Part shown: in pieces, positions 1-6,732 of the stretch
Numbering within the stretch: the first letter of the stretch is position 1
Layout: each line of letters begins with the position of its first letter
Source of the DNA: Pseudomonadota bacterium
Lineage (GTDB): Bacteria > Pseudomonadota > Gammaproteobacteria > Xanthomonadales > Xanthomonadaceae
NCBI GenBank assembly: GCA_023457475.1
Contig: JAEWLO010000274.1
Coordinates: 1 to 6,732, forward strand
Direction: 5' to 3'
Length of the DNA: 6,732 nucleotides
The notes under the pieces: generated by a model
What the model was told of the DNA's origin: nothing
Databases searched by the model: none
Seen by the model: the letters and a program-made list of their open reading frames with translations, nothing else
Translations under genes and position numbers: made by a program

Positions 1-1551
1 GACACACGCACGGCTTACTGGACGCAGGTGCTGAAGGAACTGGATGCGGTGCCGCAGGCACGGCTCTCGGCCACGGACCAGGTCAACTACCAGGTCTACC
101 GGCAGCAGATCGAGGTGCTGCTGGACCAGCAGCGCTACCGTGCGTGGGAAATGCCGTTCAACAGCGACACCGCGTTCTGGACCAACCTCGGCTTCACCGC
201 GCGCGGCACCTTCCACAGCGCCGACGACTACCGCCGTTACCTGGCCCAGCTCGCCGACATCCCACGTTACTTCGAAGACCAGACCCGCAACATGCGGGCC
301 GGCCTGGCCCGGGGCTTCAGCCAGCCGCGGGTGACGCTGACGGGCCGTGATCAGTCCATCGCCGACGTGGCCGAGGCCAAGGGCGAAGCCAATCTCTTCT
401 ACACGCCCTTCAAGAAGATGCCGGCCAGCATTCCAGCCGCGCAGCAGGCGGAGCTGCGCAAGCAGGCGCTCGCCGCGATCGACGCCAGCGTGATTCCGGC
501 GTATCAGACGCTGCTGCGTTTCATGCGCGAGGAATACCTCCCCAAGGCCCGCACCACGCTGGCCGGCGAAGCACTGCCCGACGGCAAGGCGTACTACCGC
601 GCGCAGATCCGCGAATTCGTCACCCGTGACATGGCGCCCGCGCAGATCCACCAGATCGGGTTGGACGAGGTGGCCCGCCTGCGCCGGGAAATGCAGGAGG
701 TGATGGATGAGGTGGGCTACCAGGGCAGCTTCGCCGCGTTCCTGAACTTCCTGCGCACCGACCCGCAGTTCTACGCGAAGACGCCGCAGGAGCTGCTGGA
801 CCGCGCGGCGTGGATCTCCAAGACCATGGACGGCAACCTGGGCCGCTACTTCGGCCGGGTGCCGCGGCAACGCTTCACCATCAAGCCGGTGCCGGATGAC
901 CTGGCTCCGTTCTACACCGGCGGGCGCGGCGGCCTGGACACCTATTGGTTGAACACCTACAACCTGCCGTCGCGGCCGCTGTATGTGCTGCCGGCGCTGA
1001 CCCTGCATGAATCCTCGCCGGGTCACTCGCTGCAGATGTCGATGGCCGCCGAAGACACCGGTCTGCCGGACTTCCGTCGCTACACCTACATTTCCGCCTA
1101 TGGCGAGGGCTGGGCGCTGTACTGCGAGTACCTGGGGCTGGAGATGGGCATGTACACCACGCCCTACGAGCGCTTCGGCTACCTCACTTACCAGATGTGG
1201 CGCGCCGCGCGGTTGGTGATTGACACCGGCGTGCACAGCCAGGGCTGGAGCCGCGAGCAGGCGCTGGCCTACCTGCGCGACAACGCGGCGTTGAGCGAGC
1301 ACGAAATCACCACCGAAGTGGACCGCTACATCGCGTGGCCGGGCCAGGCGTTGTCGTACTACCTGGGTGAACTGGAGATTCTGAAGCTGCGCCGCAAGGC
1401 CGAGGCCGCGCTGGGCGACAGGTTCGACATCCGCCACTTCCACGATGCGGTGCTGTCGCTGGGCTCGGTGCCGCTGCCGGTGCTGGAGGCGCGGATCGAC
1501 CGCTTCATCGCCGAAGGCGGTGCATCGCCGTGGAGTGAGAAGCTGAACTGA
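1..1551 (+). CDS. DUF885 family predicted metallopeptidase-like protein (5' partial)
   Basis: The reading frame is open from base 1, so the true start lies upstream; the GTG at 28 is an internal valine codon. The window holds 516 residues. Full-length relatives usually have about 600 including a signal peptide, so I infer that roughly 80-100 N-terminal residues are missing. DUF885 hallmarks are visible: HESSPGH at window residues 336-342 (bases 1006-1026), resembling a zincin HExxH motif with two extra residues; EGWALY at 369-374 (bases 1105-1122), whose glutamate could be a further metal ligand; and a C-terminal RYIAWPGQALSYYLGE segment followed by an SVPLPVLE motif. Related proteins are annotated as unknown function or putative zinc peptidases and are often exported, but the signal region is not in view here. 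The neighbouring permease and S9 peptidase support a role in peptide breakdown. Family assignment is strong; peptidase activity and substrate are inferred. Confidence 0.9.
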   Translation, partial: DTRTAYWTQVLKELDAVPQARLSATDQVNYQVYRQQIEVLLDQQRYRAWEMPFNSDTAFWTNLGFTARGTFHSADDYRRYLAQLADIPRYFEDQTRNMRAGLARGFSQPRVTLTGRDQSIADVAEAKGEANLFYTPFKKMPASIPAAQQAELRKQALAAIDASVIPAYQTLLRFMREEYLPKARTTLAGEALPDGKAYYRAQIREFVTRDMAPAQIHQIGLDEVARLRREMQEVMDEVGYQGSFAAFLNFLRTDPQFYAKTPQELLDRAAWISKTMDGNLGRYFGRVPRQRFTIKPVPDDLAPFYTGGRGGLDTYWLNTYNLPSRPLYVLPALTLHESSPGHSLQMSMAAEDTGLPDFRRYTYISAYGEGWALYCEYLGLEMGMYTTPYERFGYLTYQMWRAARLVIDTGVHSQGWSREQALAYLRDNAALSEHEITTEVDRYIAWPGQALSYYLGELEILKLRRKAEAALGDRFDIRHFHDAVLSLGSVPLPVLEARIDRFIAEGGASPWSEKLN

Positions 1552-1592
1552 GGTCGACCGCAGCACCTTGATCTGCCTTCCATGCACCAACC

Positions 1593-1597
1593 GGGGA
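1593..1597 (+). promoter_or_regulatory. Probable ribosome binding site of the APC permease gene
   Basis: GGGGA sits 5 bases before the ATG at 1603. The in-frame ATG at 1582 has no purine-rich stretch at a suitable distance; the nearest, GAGG at the end of the DUF885 gene, is about 28 bases away. This favours 1603 as the start. The match to the Shine-Dalgarno consensus is only moderate. Confidence 0.45.
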
Positions 1598-1602
1598 ACC
1601 CC

Positions 1603-3174
1603 ATGGCACCTGCAGGAAAGTTCCACAAGCGTCTCAGTCTGACCGACCTCACCTTCATCGGTCTCGGTTCCATCTTCGGGTCGGGGTGGTTGTTCGCCGC
1701 CAGTCACGTATCGTCGATTGCCGGTCCGGCCGGCATCCTCTCGTGGATCATCGGCGGCATCGCGGTGTTCCTGCTCGGTCTGGTGTACTGCGAACTGGGC
1801 GCGGCGCTGCCGCGTGCCGGTGGCGTGGTGCGCTACCCGGAGTACTCGCACGGCACGCTGCTGGGTTGGCTGACCGGGTTCATCACCCTGATCGCGTTCT
1901 CCAGCCTGATCGCCATCGAGGTGGAGGCCTGCCGGCAGTACGCGGCGGCGTGGTTCCCGTGGCTCACCCAGCCGGACAGCAACCATCCCACGCTGCTCGG
2001 CTGGCTGCTGCAGTTCGCGTTGCTGGTGGTGTTCTTCCTGCTGAACTACTTCAGCGTGAAGACCTTCGCCCGGGCCAACAACATCATCAGCGTGTTCAAG
2101 TTCCTGGTGCCGCTGCTGGTGATCGTGCTGCTGCTCGCGCACTTCAATCCGGACAACCTCACCAGCCAGGGCTTCGCGCCGTCGGGCATGGCCGGCGTGG
2201 AAGCCGCCATCTCGGCCGGCGGCATCATCTTCGCCTACCTCGGCCTCACGCCCATCGTCTCGGTGGCCAGTGAGGTGCAGAACCCGCAGCGCACGATTCC
2301 CTTCGCGCTGATCCTGTCCGTGGCGCTGTCCACGGTGATCTACGTGCTGCTGCAGGTGTCCTTCCTTGGTGCGGTGCCGGGCGAGGTGCTGGCCAACGGC
2401 TGGGCCGGCATGGACAAGCTGTATTCGCTGCCTTACCGCGACATCGCACTGGCACTGGGACTGGGCTGGCTGGCCACGCTGGTCGTGGCCGATGCGGTGG
2501 TGTCGCCCAGCGGCACCGGCAACATCTACATGAACGCCACGCCGCGCGTGGTGTATGGCTGGGCGCGCGGCAGCGGCTTCCTGCCGGCACTGACCAAGGT
2601 GGATGCGAAGTCCGGCATTCCGCGTCCGGCGCTGTGGTTGAGCTTCGGGCTGTCGGTGTTCTGGACGCTGCCGTTCCCCTCGTGGGAAACGCTGATCGGC
2701 GTGGTCTCCGCCGCGCTCGTGCTGAGTTACGCCATCGCACCGGTGACGGTGGCCGCGCTGCGCCGCAGTGCGCCCGATCTCGAGCGCCCGTTCAAGGTGA
2801 AGGGCCTGGCCGTACTCGGGCCGCTGTCGTTCATGATCGCCGCGCTGATCGTGTACTGGTCGACCTGGAAAACGGTGTCGTGGCTGCTGGGACTGCAGGT
2901 GGGCATCTACGCGGTCTATGTGGTCTCGCAGCTGTTCAACCCGGAGCGGCGGGTGCGGGTGCTGCGGCAGGTGCGCAGCTCCGCCTGGCTGATCGCGTTC
3001 TTCGTGGGGGTCATGGCGGTGTCGTGGCTGGGCACGTTCGGTGGCATCGGCGCTATTACCCATCCGTGGGACACCGCGAGCGTGGCGGTGTTCGCCTTCT
3101 TCATCTACCAATGGGGCGCGCGCAGCGGCCTGGCCCCCAGCGAACTGAAACTGGACGAAGACGATGGGGAGTAA
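1603..3174 (+). CDS. APC superfamily amino acid permease
   Basis: This predicted inner-membrane secondary transporter probably carries amino acids or amines with protons; the substrate cannot be read from sequence. From the ATG at 1603 it has 523 residues. A short cytoplasmic N-terminus (KFHKRLSLTDL) leads into TM1, which holds the glycine-rich GLGSIFGSGWLF stretch at about residues 20-31. This matches the broken TM1 helix that binds substrate in APC/LeuT-fold carriers. Hydrophobic segments follow at roughly 42-65, 88-108, 130-150, 161-181, 206-226, 240-262, 282-305, 345-390 (two), 405-445 (two), 467-483 and 493-510, so 12 to 14 helices in all. The ASEVQNPQRTIP segment after TM6 is typical of the family. 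The C-terminus is a soluble acidic tail. An in-frame ATG at 1582 would add 7 residues but lacks a ribosome site. The gene starts 51 bases after the DUF885 stop, and its last 11 bases overlap the S9 peptidase gene. Family is confident; start and substrate are uncertain. Confidence 0.9.
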   Translation: MAPAGKFHKRLSLTDLTFIGLGSIFGSGWLFAASHVSSIAGPAGILSWIIGGIAVFLLGLVYCELGAALPRAGGVVRYPEYSHGTLLGWLTGFITLIAFSSLIAIEVEACRQYAAAWFPWLTQPDSNHPTLLGWLLQFALLVVFFLLNYFSVKTFARANNIISVFKFLVPLLVIVLLLAHFNPDNLTSQGFAPSGMAGVEAAISAGGIIFAYLGLTPIVSVASEVQNPQRTIPFALILSVALSTVIYVLLQVSFLGAVPGEVLANGWAGMDKLYSLPYRDIALALGLGWLATLVVADAVVSPSGTGNIYMNATPRVVYGWARGSGFLPALTKVDAKSGIPRPALWLSFGLSVFWTLPFPSWETLIGVVSAALVLSYAIAPVTVAALRRSAPDLERPFKVKGLAVLGPLSFMIAALIVYWSTWKTVSWLLGLQVGIYAVYVVSQLFNPERRVRVLRQVRSSAWLIAFFVGVMAVSWLGTFGGIGAITHPWDTASVAVFAFFIYQWGARSGLAPSELKLDEDDGE

Positions 3175-5479
3175 GCGGCTGTGGACACTGGCGCTGCTGG
3201 CCATGGCCGGCGCGACGGCCACGGTCTCGGCCGCGCCGGGCGTCGATGACTACCGCCGTTCGCTGGGCCTGCGCGAGGCCTGGAGCGGGCTGACCCGTGA
3301 TGTGGCGTTCCCGGCGCAATGGCGCGGCGATGGGCATTTCTACTATCGCCACACGGTGGAAGGCGGTTTCGCGTTCGTGCTCGGCGCGCCCGGCAGCGAG
3401 GCGCTGCAGCCGGCCTTCGATGCGGTCCGGCTGGCGCAGGGGCTCGCCACCGCCAGCGGACAGGACGTGACACCGCTGAAGCTGCCGTTCTCGCAGTTCG
3501 CGTATGTCGCTGAGGGAGCCGACCCGAACGGGGCCATCCGCTTCACCCTGGACAGCACCTACGCCTCCTGGCGCTGCACGCTGACAGACTACGTGTGTGC
3601 ACCCGTCACCCGGCCGGGCCGCCCGCGCGGCTTCGGCGTGGTGCGCGATCTACGGGTCGCGGCCGACAACGCGCCCCGGCGCTCGCCCGACGGGCAATGG
3701 GAGGCGTATGCCGAGGGCTTCAATCTGGTCCTGCGCCACGTCGCCGATGGCAAGGTGACACCGCTGACCGACGATGGGCGCGGCGATGCGTTCTACGACC
3801 CGGAAACCCTGGCCTGGTCGCCTGATTCGCGGCAGGTGGTCGCGTACCGGGTCACGCCGGGATTGCCGCGTCTGGTCACCCGTGTCGAAAGCGCGCCGCC
3901 CGGCCAATTGCAGCCGGTGGTCCGCACGCAGCTGTACCCCAAGCCCGGTGATGCGGTTGATGTCGAGCAGCCGGTGCTGTTCGACGTGGCTGGAAAGCGC
4001 AGGGACATCGACACCGTGTTGCTTGCGAACCCGTACTCGCTTTCGCCGATCCAGTGGCGGACCGACAGCCGCAGCTTCAGCGTTGAATATGTACAGCGCG
4101 GCTTCCAGACCGTGCGGGTGGTGGCGGTGGATGCCGTCACCGGCAAGGCCCATGCGGCCGTCGAAGAGAAGGCCAGGACCTTCGTGTATGCGGACCGCAC
4201 CTACCTGCACGACGTGGGCGGGCAGGGCAGGGAGCTGCTCTGGATTTCCGAGCGCGACGGCTGGCGTCACCTGTACCGGGTAGATGGCGGCACCGGCAAG
4301 GTGCTGCAGCAGATCACCCATGGCGACTGGGTGGTGCGTGACGTGCTGCGCGTCGACGACGCCCAGCGCCGGATCTGGTTCAGCGCCAGCGGCATGGACG
4401 CGGGCCAGGATCCGTACCAGCGGCACCTCTTCCGCGTGGATTTCGACGGTCGCAACCTGACCCGTCTGACCCACGCCCCGGCCGATCATGAGGTGTCCAT
4501 CTCCGACGACGGGCGCTACTACATCGACGTGTATTCGCGCCCGGACATCGCGCCTGTCGCCAGCCTTCACCACAGTGACGGCTCGCTGGTGCGCGAACTG
4601 GCGCGGGGCGATATCTCGCAGCTGCTGGCCGCCGGCTGGAAGGCCCCGGACACCTTCGTGGCGAAAGGACGCGACGGCAGGACCGACATCTGGGGCATGG
4701 TGGTGCGGCCACGCGACTACGACCCGAAACGGCGCTATCCGGTGGTGGAGAACATCTACGCCGGCCCGCACGATGCCTTCGTGCCCAAGACCTTCTGGCC
4801 GTTCGGCCATCACTCGGGGGGGGACAAGCAGATCGGCATGCAGGCGCTGGCGGATCTGGGCTTCATCGTCGTGCAGATCGACGGCATGGGCACCGCGCAC
4901 CGGTCCAAGGCGTTCCATGACGTGGCCTGGAAGAATCTGGGCGACTCCGGCTTCCCCGACCGCATCGCCTGGCACAAAGCCCTGGCAGCGAAGGATCCGT
5001 CGTACGACATCTCCGGTGGCGTAGGCATCTACGGCGCGTCGGCCGGCGGGCAGAGCACGCTGGGCGCGCTGGAACTGCATCCAGAGCTTTATACGGTGGG
5101 GGTGGCGATGGCCGGCTGCTTCGACAACCGCATGGACAAGATCAGCTGGAACGAACAGTGGATGGGCTGGCCGGTGGATGCCAGCTACGCCCGCGCGTCC
5201 GGCGTGGCCAATGCCGCCGGGCTGCGCGGTGAGCTGCTGCTGGTGGTGGGCGAACAGGACAGCAATGTCGACCCGGCCACGACCGCGCAGGTGGTCGATG
5301 CGCTGGTCAAGGCGGGCAAGGACTTCGACCTGTTGAACGTGCCCGGCGGCGAGCACTCGGTGGGCCGCTCCACCGGACCCATCGACTACGTAACCCGACG
5401 CCAGTTCGATTTCTTCGTCCGCCACCTGATGCGCGCACCTACGCCGCGCTGGAATGCCGAAAAGGAAGCACACCGATGA
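3164..5479 (+). CDS. Secreted S9 family serine peptidase (prolyl oligopeptidase / DPP-IV class)
   Basis: The 771-residue product begins with a signal peptide: basic SKR, a hydrophobic stretch at about residues 6-20, and probable cleavage after VSA at 21-23, giving a periplasmic or secreted enzyme. Residues of about 110-490 look like a DPP-IV-type beta-propeller, with repeated SPDG/WSPDS-like strands and a DWVVRDVL segment. The C-terminal alpha/beta-hydrolase domain starts near 520. It has IYAGPH (residue 532 on, oxyanion-side loop), DGMGTAHRS (573 on), the nucleophile elbow GASAGG with Ser626, Asp699 in GEQDSNVDP, and His731 in GGEHSVG. The triad is complete and correctly ordered. RMDKISWNEQWMGWPV (656 on) suits a bacterial S9 subgroup distinct from classical DPP-IV, and the paired-glutamate motif of DPP-IV is not evident. 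The start at 3164 lies inside the permease 3' end, with only a weak GAAG ahead, suggesting translational coupling. The later Met14 would destroy the signal peptide. Likely substrates are short peptides; specificity is unknown. Confidence 0.93.
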   Translation: MGSKRLWTLALLAMAGATATVSAAPGVDDYRRSLGLREAWSGLTRDVAFPAQWRGDGHFYYRHTVEGGFAFVLGAPGSEALQPAFDAVRLAQGLATASGQDVTPLKLPFSQFAYVAEGADPNGAIRFTLDSTYASWRCTLTDYVCAPVTRPGRPRGFGVVRDLRVAADNAPRRSPDGQWEAYAEGFNLVLRHVADGKVTPLTDDGRGDAFYDPETLAWSPDSRQVVAYRVTPGLPRLVTRVESAPPGQLQPVVRTQLYPKPGDAVDVEQPVLFDVAGKRRDIDTVLLANPYSLSPIQWRTDSRSFSVEYVQRGFQTVRVVAVDAVTGKAHAAVEEKARTFVYADRTYLHDVGGQGRELLWISERDGWRHLYRVDGGTGKVLQQITHGDWVVRDVLRVDDAQRRIWFSASGMDAGQDPYQRHLFRVDFDGRNLTRLTHAPADHEVSISDDGRYYIDVYSRPDIAPVASLHHSDGSLVRELARGDISQLLAAGWKAPDTFVAKGRDGRTDIWGMVVRPRDYDPKRRYPVVENIYAGPHDAFVPKTFWPFGHHSGGDKQIGMQALADLGFIVVQIDGMGTAHRSKAFHDVAWKNLGDSGFPDRIAWHKALAAKDPSYDISGGVGIYGASAGGQSTLGALELHPELYTVGVAMAGCFDNRMDKISWNEQWMGWPVDASYARASGVANAAGLRGELLLVVGEQDSNVDPATTAQVVDALVKAGKDFDLLNVPGGEHSVGRSTGPIDYVTRRQFDFFVRHLMRAPTPRWNAEKEAHR
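5462..5466 (+). promoter_or_regulatory. Ribosome binding site of the GH35 gene
   Basis: AAGGA lies within the last codons of the S9 peptidase gene, 9 bases before the ATG at 5476. It is a good Shine-Dalgarno match and supports that start over the in-frame ATG at 5521, which has none and would remove the charged part of the signal peptide. Confidence 0.6.
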
Positions 5480-6732
5480 CCGTCTCCGGATTCTCGCCGC
5501 GCCGTCCTGCAGTGCGCGCGATGGCCGCCCTGTTGCTGGGCTGCCTGTGCCTCCCGGCCCTCGCCGCTGAACAGATGCCACGCTTCGTCACCGAAAAGGG
5601 CCGGCATGCGCTGCTGGTGGATGGCGCACCCTACACGGTGCTGGCCGCCCAGCTGCACAATTCCAGCGCCTGGCCCGCCGTACTACCGGGCGCGCTGGAC
5701 CAGGTGGTGGCCTTGAATGCCAATACCGTGGAGGCTCCGATTTACTGGGAGCAGTTCGAGCCGGCACCCGGCCAGTACGACACCACCAATGTGGACGCGT
5801 TGATCGAGCAGGCGCGCCGGCGTGGCCTGCGGGTGGCGCTGCTGTGGTTCGGCAGCTGGAAGAACGGGCAGATGCACTACGTGCCCGAATGGATCAAGCG
5901 CGATGCCGCGACCTATCCACGCATGCTGGATGAACGCGGGGAGCCGGTGGACGTGCTGTCGCCGCATGCGGCCGCGAACGTCGAGGCCGACGCACGCGCG
6001 TTCAGCGCCTTGATGCAGCACCTGCGCAAGGTCGACGGCCAGCGCCACACCGTGATTCTGGTGCAGGTGGAAAACGAGCCCGGCGCGATCGGGGCGGTGC
6101 GGGACCATGGAGACGCCGCCAACGTGGCCTTCGCACAGCCGGTGCCCGCTGCGATCACCACCCGGCTCGGCAAGCCGGCGGGCACGTGGCGGCAGGTGTT
6201 CGGGCCGGAGGCGGACGAGGCCTTCAACGCCTACGCGACCGCGCACTACATCGAACAGGTCGCTGCCGCCGGCAAGCGCGCGTACGACATGCCGATGTAC
6301 GTCAACACGTGGCTGCGCTACAAGGGCAAGCGCTATCCCGGCGTGGACTATCCCTCCGGCGGAGCCACGGTCAACGTGTTCGAACTGTGGCGCGCGGCCA
6401 CGCCGTCGATCGACTTCATCGGCACCGACATCTACACCACCGACTACAGCGAATACACCAAGGTCATCGGGCAGTACGCGCGCCCGGACAATCCGGCGTG
6501 GGTGTCAGAAACCGGCTTCGAACCGGGTACCGCCCCGTACCTCTTCCATGTGCTGGGGCAGGGCGGCCTGGGATTCTCGGTGTTCGGCATGGACGGCCTG
6601 GCGTCACCGGAGAAGCAGGCGGCGACCGCCGCGCATGCCGCCAACTTCGGGCAGCTTGCACCCATGCAGCGGCTGCTGGCCAAGGCGGCGTTTGAAGGCC
6701 GTCTTCAGGCCGTTGCCGAGCAGCCCGGTCAA
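5476..6732 (+). CDS. Secreted GH35-type beta-galactosidase, DUF5597-containing group (3' partial)
   Basis: Translating from the ATG at 5476 gives 419 codons with no stop before the window ends. The start overlaps the S9 stop as ATGA. The N-terminus is a signal peptide: arginines at 9, 10 and 14, a leucine-rich core at about 16-29, and probable cleavage after ALA (28-30). An LLGC at 20-23 weakly resembles a lipobox. The rest fits a clan GH-A TIM barrel: AAQLHNSSAWP (57-67), ANTVEAPIYWEQFEP (82-96), LLWFGSWKNGQ (122-132), VQVENEPG with Glu201 as likely acid/base, DFIGTDIYTTDY, and WVSETGFE with Glu345 as likely nucleophile. These motifs match bacterial GH35-like galactosidases that carry a C-terminal DUF5597 domain; that domain would lie beyond the edge. 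The expected reaction is removal of terminal beta-galactose from oligo- or polysaccharides. Family call is strong; catalytic residue assignment is by motif, and substrate is unknown. Confidence 0.88.
   Translation, partial: MTVSGFSPRRPAVRAMAALLLGCLCLPALAAEQMPRFVTEKGRHALLVDGAPYTVLAAQLHNSSAWPAVLPGALDQVVALNANTVEAPIYWEQFEPAPGQYDTTNVDALIEQARRRGLRVALLWFGSWKNGQMHYVPEWIKRDAATYPRMLDERGEPVDVLSPHAAANVEADARAFSALMQHLRKVDGQRHTVILVQVENEPGAIGAVRDHGDAANVAFAQPVPAAITTRLGKPAGTWRQVFGPEADEAFNAYATAHYIEQVAAAGKRAYDMPMYVNTWLRYKGKRYPGVDYPSGGATVNVFELWRAATPSIDFIGTDIYTTDYSEYTKVIGQYARPDNPAWVSETGFEPGTAPYLFHVLGQGGLGFSVFGMDGLASPEKQAATAAHAANFGQLAPMQRLLAKAAFEGRLQAVAEQPGQ

Noticed and set aside
28..30. GTG as a start for the DUF885 gene.
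   Set aside because: The frame is open upstream to base 1, no ribosome site precedes it, and a start here would omit the N-terminal part expected for the family.
1552..1559. Perfect 8-base palindrome GGTCGACC just after the DUF885 stop, considered as a terminator or operator.
   Set aside because: It has no loop and no following T run, and is too short for either role; such palindromes are expected by chance in GC-rich DNA.
2246..2740. Minus-strand open frame of 164 residues within the permease gene.
   Set aside because: Arg/Pro/Ala/Ser-rich low-complexity composition typical of a shadow frame, with no family motif.
3650..5581. A 643-residue open frame on the minus strand opposite the S9 peptidase gene.
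   Set aside because: Long antisense open frames are common in GC-rich genes with strong third-position bias. This one is rich in His, Arg, Ala and Gly, shows no recognisable domain, and lies over a gene with a complete catalytic triad.
5683..6246. Minus-strand open frame of 187 residues opposite the GH35 gene.
   Set aside because: It is a shadow of the GH35 coding sequence, with no domain or ribosome site seen.
6186..6695. Plus-strand open frame of 169 residues near the right end.
   Set aside because: It is out of frame with the GH35 gene, which carries clear glycosidase motifs through the same bases. The product is Arg/Gly-rich and unlike any family I recognise.

Overview
The window is very GC-rich (about two thirds G+C by eye, with G or C in most third codon positions) and almost completely coding. 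Four genes lie head to tail on the + strand. The sequence style and the gene set (DUF885 protein, APC permease, S9 peptidase, GH35/DUF5597-type galactosidase) suggest a chromosomal region of a Xanthomonadaceae bacterium such as Stenotrophomonas, Xanthomonas or Lysobacter. That assignment is inferred from protein style, not from a search.

Layout: (1) bases 1-1551, a DUF885 predicted zinc-peptidase-like protein cut by the left edge; (2) bases 1603-3174, an APC-superfamily amino-acid permease; (3) bases 3164-5479, a secreted S9 (prolyl oligopeptidase/DPP-IV class) serine peptidase overlapping the permease by 11 bases; (4) bases 5476-6732, a secreted GH35-type beta-galactosidase overlapping the peptidase by 4 bases (ATGA) and running off the right edge. 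The fourth gene has no stop in the window, so a list of closed ORFs would miss it. The only intergenic gap is about 50 bases between genes 1 and 2. I see no terminator there, and no tRNA, rRNA, CRISPR array, insertion sequence or phage signal anywhere.

The tight spacing and overlaps suggest one transcription unit. The working model is nutrient scavenging: the S9 enzyme, and possibly the DUF885 protein, cut oligopeptides in the periplasm or outside the cell, and the permease carries released amino acids across the inner membrane. The galactosidase would trim galactosides from glycans, perhaps plant cell wall material or glycoproteins. Substrates are not readable from the sequence.

This looks like an ordinary metabolic region rather than a new defence or mobile system. 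The points most worth a second look are the S9 peptidase's apparent lack of the DPP-IV double-glutamate motif, an 8-base G run inside its catalytic domain, and the coupling of a galactosidase to a peptide-use operon.
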